Assembly: GCA_004552395.1 (NCBI GenBank)
Contig: SFOK01000061.1
Coordinates: 1 to 10,222 of the forward strand
Length of the DNA stretch: 10,222 bases
DNA from: Bacteroidales bacterium
GTDB lineage: Bacteria > Bacteroidota > Bacteroidia > Bacteroidales > Muribaculaceae
Direction of reading: 5' to 3'
The notes under the pieces were generated by a model that saw nothing but the letters and a program-made list of their open reading frames with translations, was not told the DNA's origin and did no database searches. Below, piece by piece: positions 5,842 through 10,222 of this stretch. A program made the translations under genes and the position numbers. Within the stretch, counting starts at the first letter, position 1; every line of letters starts with the position of its first letter.

Positions 5842-7988
5842 ACACACTTATACTGAGCAATACGCAGGAGAGATTCCAGCCCGTCTCACCCGATCTTACC
5901 GACGGGAGCGCCTACCGCTGCGAGAACCTGCGCCACAGACCCGGGAGCCGCAAGCTGAGCCGCGTCTACAATCCGGCGCTGAGGGGGAGGCTCGGGGGCG
6001 TACCCCTGTTTGCCGACGTGCGCGACGGGATCATCTTCATGTTCCGTCAGGACGACGACAGCTCCGTGGTTCTCGACTCCGTGAGCCGCGACGGAGGCGA
6101 TTTCGCGGCGCAGGGCAATACCATAGGGACACCCGGCAAGAGAGTGAAGCAGATGGCTGCGGCGGGCGAGTTCGCCGTGATGCTGATGGACGACGGCACG
6201 CTGCAGTATATGCTCTACGAGGCCGACCGCGAGGAGTATACCTGGCTCGGGCCGCTGCCCGATCTTCCGGCACTGAGCTTCACGGCAGCCGAGCAGCAGA
6301 CGTTCGGCGCCACGGCCGAGAGTGTTGAGTTCCGCACCCCTGTGGCCGACCCGCGCCGGGGTATCGACTCCGACAACACGGCGCGGATAGCCGCTTCGCT
6401 GCGCGCCGCCTGGGACGACCTGTTTCAGAAAGCGGCCGATGCCGGATGTTGGCTTGAGCCGGTGCTTGTGCGCACAGCCATGCGGCTCTGGGACGGCTCG
6501 CTGCTCGACGTCTCCGAGCCTGTGAGGGTGACGGCCGGCGCCTCGGCCGACTGGCAGGGAGGTGCCCGCGCGGTCCTTCAGCCGCTCTACGACAGCGACG
6601 GCAACCTCACCGGTACTGCGGCGGCGCAGATTCAGGCCACCGGCTTCAAGCTCGCCATGAGCGGCGACTCGGGCCTGGGCGTGTGGGCGTCGGCGGTGAA
6701 GTACCTGGAGGTGTGGGTCACCCCCGAGACGGTGCCGTTCGACAAGACGGCGGACGCCGTATGCTCCTTCAGCACGTCGGCCGGATCGGCGAGGATACTG
6801 GCCGCGCTGAGCCTGCGCCCCGCATCGGAGCTGGAGAAAGAGCTGTCCGAGTCGGAGATGGCCTGCAACCTGGCGTTCATGCCCGGGCAGCAGCCCACCG
6901 TAATACCGCGTCGCCGCGCGCTCATCTACACCGGCGAGCTGACCGGGTTCGAGCCCGTGGGAGTGAACCGCAGCGACAACTGCGACTGCATCTGCGGCCA
7001 CGACGGGTTCCTGCACATAGCCTCGCGCGAGACCATAGTGACGTGCCGGCGCGGCAATCCGTTCTCCCTGGCGTCACAGAGCGACGGTCTGGCCGCCGAG
7101 GCGCCCGTGCGGTTCATCTTCCCGCAGACATGGGGCGGCGGCGCCTATACGCGTCAGATCGTGTATGTGGGCCACGCGCGCGGCATCTCGGCGCTGGCCC
7201 ACGACGCGGAGGGGCGCCACTGCAACTACCGCACCATCTGCGATAGGCCTCCGCTGAAAGGGTGCGGTCCGTGCCGTTGGGGCGGCAAGGTGGCGGCGCT
7301 GCTTGCCGACGGCACGCTGGCCACACTGCAAGGCACCAAGGCCGAGAGTGTGGTCAAAGGGCTCGACGGGGCCACGCATCTGATCAGCGACACGCGGCGC
7401 GACGAGCTCTGGATAGCGGCCGACGCCGGGAGTGTGCTGACGCTGACTTCACCCAAGACGCTCACGGCCTGGACACGCTCGGTGGGTGCCACGCTGCGCA
7501 GTGTGCCCGGCGCTCCGCATCTGATATGGCGCGAGGAGAGCGACGGCACGGTGCCGGTGTACGAGACGGCTGACCAGCCGGCACCCGAGCCCGGCGCCGG
7601 GGAGGATCCGGAACTGTCGGGGTGTATATGGACAGGTCGCCCCGAACTGCGCGACTCCCGGGGGCGCTTCGTGACGGAGCAGGAGGCCGGCCCGCTCTGC
7701 GGCTATTTCGACAGGCAGGGCGTCGCTGATGTGTATATAGGGATCTTCGGGCGTGTCGACGCCGCTGTGAGGGTGAAGGCTTTCTCAGGCCACGGCGGGG
7801 GACCGGACAAGGCCACGCCGCTGGGGTGTTTCCATGTGGCCGGGGAGCCTTCGGGGGCACTGAAGCTGTCGCTGCGGCGCCCGGTGGTTCCATTCGGCCC
7901 CCAGGCCGACCTTGTGGTGGAGATAGAGGGGTATCTGGACTCCCTCGACAGGTTGTACATAAAAAAGAGCGCCGGCCATGTATGCTGA
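5838..7988 (+). CDS. Probable tail-hub or beta-propeller virion protein
   Basis: This is the largest gene, 716 residues, with no clear family by eye. The N-terminus has the form of short-tail hub proteins: CENLRHRPGSRKLSRV (28-43) followed by GGVPLFADVRDGIIFMFRQD. Short repeated strand pairs follow (FAVMLMDDGTLQYMLYE; VAALLADGTLATLQG; ELWIAADAGSVLTLTSP), which look like propeller blades. A helical and beta insertion lies at about 180-350. The C-terminal quarter is beta-rich. A cysteine cluster (382, 384, 386, 403, 462, 468, 476, 479) may bind metal or form disulfides. P22 gp10-like hubs are the nearest idea, though those are smaller. It starts on the portal stop and overlaps the terminase start by 11 bp, so all three are one unit. 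A baseplate or adhesin role is possible. Confidence 0.6.
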   Translation: MNTLILSNTQERFQPVSPDLTDGSAYRCENLRHRPGSRKLSRVYNPALRGRLGGVPLFADVRDGIIFMFRQDDDSSVVLDSVSRDGGDFAAQGNTIGTPGKRVKQMAAAGEFAVMLMDDGTLQYMLYEADREEYTWLGPLPDLPALSFTAAEQQTFGATAESVEFRTPVADPRRGIDSDNTARIAASLRAAWDDLFQKAADAGCWLEPVLVRTAMRLWDGSLLDVSEPVRVTAGASADWQGGARAVLQPLYDSDGNLTGTAAAQIQATGFKLAMSGDSGLGVWASAVKYLEVWVTPETVPFDKTADAVCSFSTSAGSARILAALSLRPASELEKELSESEMACNLAFMPGQQPTVIPRRRALIYTGELTGFEPVGVNRSDNCDCICGHDGFLHIASRETIVTCRRGNPFSLASQSDGLAAEAPVRFIFPQTWGGGAYTRQIVYVGHARGISALAHDAEGRHCNYRTICDRPPLKGCGPCRWGGKVAALLADGTLATLQGTKAESVVKGLDGATHLISDTRRDELWIAADAGSVLTLTSPKTLTAWTRSVGATLRSVPGAPHLIWREESDGTVPVYETADQPAPEPGAGEDPELSGCIWTGRPELRDSRGRFVTEQEAGPLCGYFDRQGVADVYIGIFGRVDAAVRVKAFSGHGGGPDKATPLGCFHVAGEPSGALKLSLRRPVVPFGPQADLVVEIEGYLDSLDRLYIKKSAGHVC

Positions 7989-9393
7989 AGATTTCGTGAA
8001 GTGGTGCGCCGACTGCGTGAGGATCTACGACAAGATGACCGGGGCATCGGTGCCGTTCGTGCTCAACGCGCCGCAGCGGCGAGTGGCGCATCTCATGGAG
8101 GAGCGGCGCCTGGCGGGGAAGCCGGTGAGGATACTGCTTCTCAAGGCGCGCCAGTGGGGAGGCTCGACGCTGACGCAAGTGTATATGGCCTGGATGCAGC
8201 TTGTGCGCCACCGGGCGTGGCACTCGCTCATCTGCAGCCATGTGAAGGACTCGGCGGGCAATATCCGCGGCATGTATTCGCATCTGTTGGCATCGTATCC
8301 GGAAGATATGATGCAGGGCGAGGACAGGAAGCGGTGGCAGTTCGTGCCTTACGAAAAGAGCGCGAATGTGTGCTGCATACCGGCGCGCGACTGCCGCATA
8401 GCGCTCACATCGGCTTTCGCGCCCAACGCGGCGCGAGGGTCGGCCTTCCAGATGGCTCACCTGAGCGAGGTGGCATTCTGGGGCGACGGCGACAAGGAGG
8501 TGGCATCGCGGATCGTGCGCACCGTGTGCGGCTCGGTGCCATACGCGCCGGAGACGGTGATTGTGCTCGAATCCACAGCCGACGGCAAGGAAAACTATTT
8601 CTACGACGAGTGGCAGCGTGCCGTGGCGGGGAAGAGCGACAAGATACCGGTGTTTGTGCCGTGGCACGAGATCGAGATCTACCGACTGCGGCTCACGGAG
8701 AGCGAGCGGGCGGAGTATCCGGCGCGTTTCGACGACTACGAGCTTATGCTCCTGCACCGCAAGGGGCTGGATGTGGAGCAGGTAGCGTGGTACCACGAGA
8801 AGCGGGCGGAGTATCCGCGCCATGAGGATATGATGGCGGAGTATCCGACCACGCCCGACGAGGCGTTCTCGACATCGCGGCGGAGCTGGCCGGGGGCCGC
8901 GCTTGTGAAGGAAACGCAGGCCGACGCTCCGGGGCCTGCGCTGGCGGCAGCCGTGATCTTCCATTCTCACGCTGCGGGAGCCACGGTGGCCTGCAGCGAC
9001 GGCCGCGGGTTGACGGAGCAGCGCACGGTGGCGGTGACTGAAGCTGCTGATCTGCTGCGTCGCAGCGGGCTCTCGACCGTGGCGCTCCTGGAGGCGGATT
9101 CAGACATATCGGCCCGGTGGCTCACCGGATACTTGGCCGAAGCGGGTGTGAGGCTCACGGCCGATGCCGACGACCTCGAGCTGCGCCCTGTCACTCCGGC
9201 TGTGGCGCAGGATCTGGAGAGCGCGCTTATCGATGCCATGCGCTGCGGCCGGTGGCATGAGCGCGATGCCTCGGAGGCGGCCCGGCTGCGGGGACTTTCC
9301 GAGACAGACGCCCTTCGCGACGCGGGTCTGCTGCTGCGCGGCGCTCTCTGCCCGAGGCCCGCGGCACCGCTCTCCGCAGCAGATTTCCTCTGA
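7978..9393 (+). CDS. terL: Terminase large subunit with reduced nuclease domain
   Basis: The 471-residue protein carries a clear packaging ATPase. Walker A is KARQWGGST (56-64). The Walker B region is MAHLSEVAFW (159-168) with catalytic Glu164. The coupling motif is VLESTADG (197-203), followed by NYFYDEW. The segment AEYPTTPDEAFSTSR (287-301) is the usual junction before the RNase H-like nuclease. That domain looks incomplete: I find no strand with the first metal-binding Asp (the G-V-D-P-A-type motif). The second site seems kept as VALLEADSDISARWLTG (368-384) and the third as TDALRDAGLLL (443-453). This could mean loss of headful cutting, a different metal site, or a nuclease supplied elsewhere. 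The gene is last in the module, while most phages put it first, and no small subunit is seen. Confidence 0.87.
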   Translation: MYAEDFVKWCADCVRIYDKMTGASVPFVLNAPQRRVAHLMEERRLAGKPVRILLLKARQWGGSTLTQVYMAWMQLVRHRAWHSLICSHVKDSAGNIRGMYSHLLASYPEDMMQGEDRKRWQFVPYEKSANVCCIPARDCRIALTSAFAPNAARGSAFQMAHLSEVAFWGDGDKEVASRIVRTVCGSVPYAPETVIVLESTADGKENYFYDEWQRAVAGKSDKIPVFVPWHEIEIYRLRLTESERAEYPARFDDYELMLLHRKGLDVEQVAWYHEKRAEYPRHEDMMAEYPTTPDEAFSTSRRSWPGAALVKETQADAPGPALAAAVIFHSHAAGATVACSDGRGLTEQRTVAVTEAADLLRRSGLSTVALLEADSDISARWLTGYLAEAGVRLTADADDLELRPVTPAVAQDLESALIDAMRCGRWHERDASEAARLRGLSETDALRDAGLLLRGALCPRPAAPLSAADFL

Positions 9394-9407
9394 CGCCTGC
9401 ACGCAGA

Positions 9408-9442
9408 AAGCCGGTCCCCGTATGTCTGACGGAGGCCGGCTT
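9408..9442. terminator. Hairpin terminator after terL
   Basis: AAGCCGG at 9408-9414 pairs with CCGGCTT at 9436-9442, and the stem extends inward with a wobble and one mismatch. A short U-rich run (TTATCTCTATT) follows on the plus strand. The site lies 15 bp after the terL stop in the gap between converging genes, so it could act for both. Confidence 0.55.
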
Positions 9443-9448
9443 ATCTCT

Positions 9449-9477
9449 ATTCGCTGCCATGAGAGGCAGCTGCGAAT
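9449..9477 (-). terminator. Second hairpin between converging genes
   Basis: ATTCGC and TGCC (9449-9458) pair with GGCA and GCGAAT (9465-9477), with a three-base bulge. It abuts the stop codon of the minus-strand gene and would suit that gene's transcript. There is no strong U-run, so rho-independent action is uncertain. Confidence 0.4.
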
Positions 9478-10222
9478 TACTTCACAAGAATCTTCTTGGT
9501 CTTGTTGCCGCGAACCACGATATAGATACCGGGCTGCAGACGGTCGGCTGCCACGCGGACACCCTGCATGTTGAAGAACATAGCGGGAGCGTTGGCATCA
9601 ACATCCTCGTCGCCGAAGATTGTCTGTACGGCCAGAGGTATGTCGTTGATCGTAACTACAGAGGACTCAACCTTACCGCCGCTGTTGTACTGCATATTGA
9701 AGCGGAAATACATAGTATTGGAGCTGACGGGCTCTTTGGTGCGCATGCGGATGGTATTGTAGCCAAGATTTGTCATGGCTGTCTTGATCTCATCGGCATC
9801 TGTGCTGACAGCCTTGCGGGGAGCCTGGGTCGCTTCGGGGATGTCGAATGAAGCGGGGCAACGAAGAGTGTTGTTGTCGATGTTCTCAACCATTGTCTCG
9901 TCCTCGGGGCCCTGATCGTCCTGACTCTTAAAGAAATGGATAGCAGGAACCAGACCTATGGGGCGGTAACCTTTGTCAGTGTCGACATAAGTGAAGGTGA
10001 AGAGCATCTTGCCTGACTGAAGGTACTCAACCCAGTAGTACATATTGAGGTTGAGGAACTGATAGTCGGTGACTTCAGCGCCGGTGGCTGTGGTGACACC
10101 ACCCTTGACGAGATTCTCCCAATAGATAGTGCCGTTCTCTTCAGGCTTGTTGGGCATGAATGTGTTGCCGTCAGCGGAGAATGTGCCGTTCTCAGCATTG
10201 ATAGTAACGGGAGGGATGTTGA
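9477..10222 (-). CDS. Secreted protein with T9SS type A-like C-terminal signal, C-terminal part
   Basis: The frame is open from the right edge to a TAA at 9477-9479, giving about 247 visible residues; the true start lies outside the window. The middle is beta-rich and acidic, with aromatic strands (YYWVEYLQSGKMLFTFTYVD), as in extracellular repeat domains. The last 33 residues read FFNMQGVRVAADRLQPGIYI and end VVRGNKTKKILVK. This is the N-x-x-G-x-x-V ... G-I-Y-I ... K-K-I-L-V-K pattern of type IX secretion sorting domains in Bacteroidota, which carry proteins across the outer membrane and are then cut off. The function of the main domain is unknown. It converges on the virion module and has more even base composition, so it looks like ordinary host DNA. 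The sorting-signal call is good; an intracellular copy of the tail is unlikely. Confidence 0.82.
   Translation of the reverse strand, partial: NIPPVTINAENGTFSADGNTFMPNKPEENGTIYWENLVKGGVTTATGAEVTDYQFLNLNMYYWVEYLQSGKMLFTFTYVDTDKGYRPIGLVPAIHFFKSQDDQGPEDETMVENIDNNTLRCPASFDIPEATQAPRKAVSTDADEIKTAMTNLGYNTIRMRTKEPVSSNTMYFRFNMQYNSGGKVESSVVTINDIPLAVQTIFGDEDVDANAPAMFFNMQGVRVAADRLQPGIYIVVRGNKTKKILVK

Noticed and set aside
4453..5847. 464-codon open frame on the minus strand
   Set aside because: It is antisense to the portal gene and reflects GC-rich codon bias. It is His-, Pro- and Arg-rich with no recognisable domain.
7462..8970. 502-codon open frame on the minus strand
   Set aside because: It is antisense to the hub and terminase genes, whose motifs are clear, and its composition is low-complexity Arg/Pro/His.
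9459..9851. 130-codon plus-strand ORF
   Set aside because: It is the shadow of the minus-strand gene that ends in a T9SS signal.

Overview
The window looks like a chromosomal segment from a member of the Bacteroidales, possibly Muribaculaceae-like, though I cannot fix the genus. Three things point there: a UpxY-type NusG-like antiterminator next to a Wzx-like flippase, Bacteroidales promoter elements (TTTG, 20 bp, TAACTTTG), and a protein ending in a type IX secretion (T9SS) C-terminal signal.

Region 1 (1-1417, minus strand) is the start of a surface-polysaccharide locus. Its parts are a promoter at 1386-1417, upxY (732-1334, apparently with a TTG start), a spacer carrying degenerate copies of the upxY 3' end, and the 5' part of an AT-rich Wzx-like flippase that runs off the left edge. 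Region 2 (about 1384-2300) is a divergent control region. It holds a strong rightward promoter (1551-1582), about eleven copies of a 21-bp tandem repeat that reads FAEYRDR in one frame, and a 71-codon gene for a small protein with a hydrophobic, Arg-rich C-terminus.

Region 3 (2301-9393, plus strand, visibly more GC-rich) is a compact virion-type module of five genes: probable major capsid protein, a 216-aa protein possibly acting as a connector, portal, a 716-aa probable tail-hub or propeller protein, and terminase large subunit. The last three overlap at their ends and are surely co-transcribed. A 174-bp MITE-like element with 16-bp terminal inverted repeats and a 7-bp target duplication sits right after the capsid gene. 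A GAGCGGA heptamer array sits before the portal gene. I see no integrase, small terminase, protease, long-tail, lysis or replication gene.

Region 4 (9394-10222) has two hairpins between convergent genes, then the C-terminal part of a minus-strand secreted protein.

Taken together, the plus-strand genes could build and fill a head with a short portal/hub vertex, fixed between ordinary chromosomal genes. Three readings fit: a reduced prophage, a satellite-type element, or a domesticated particle such as a gene transfer agent. The missing metal-binding segment in the terminase nuclease domain, the reversed gene order and the lack of any visible integrase make this the most interesting part of the window.
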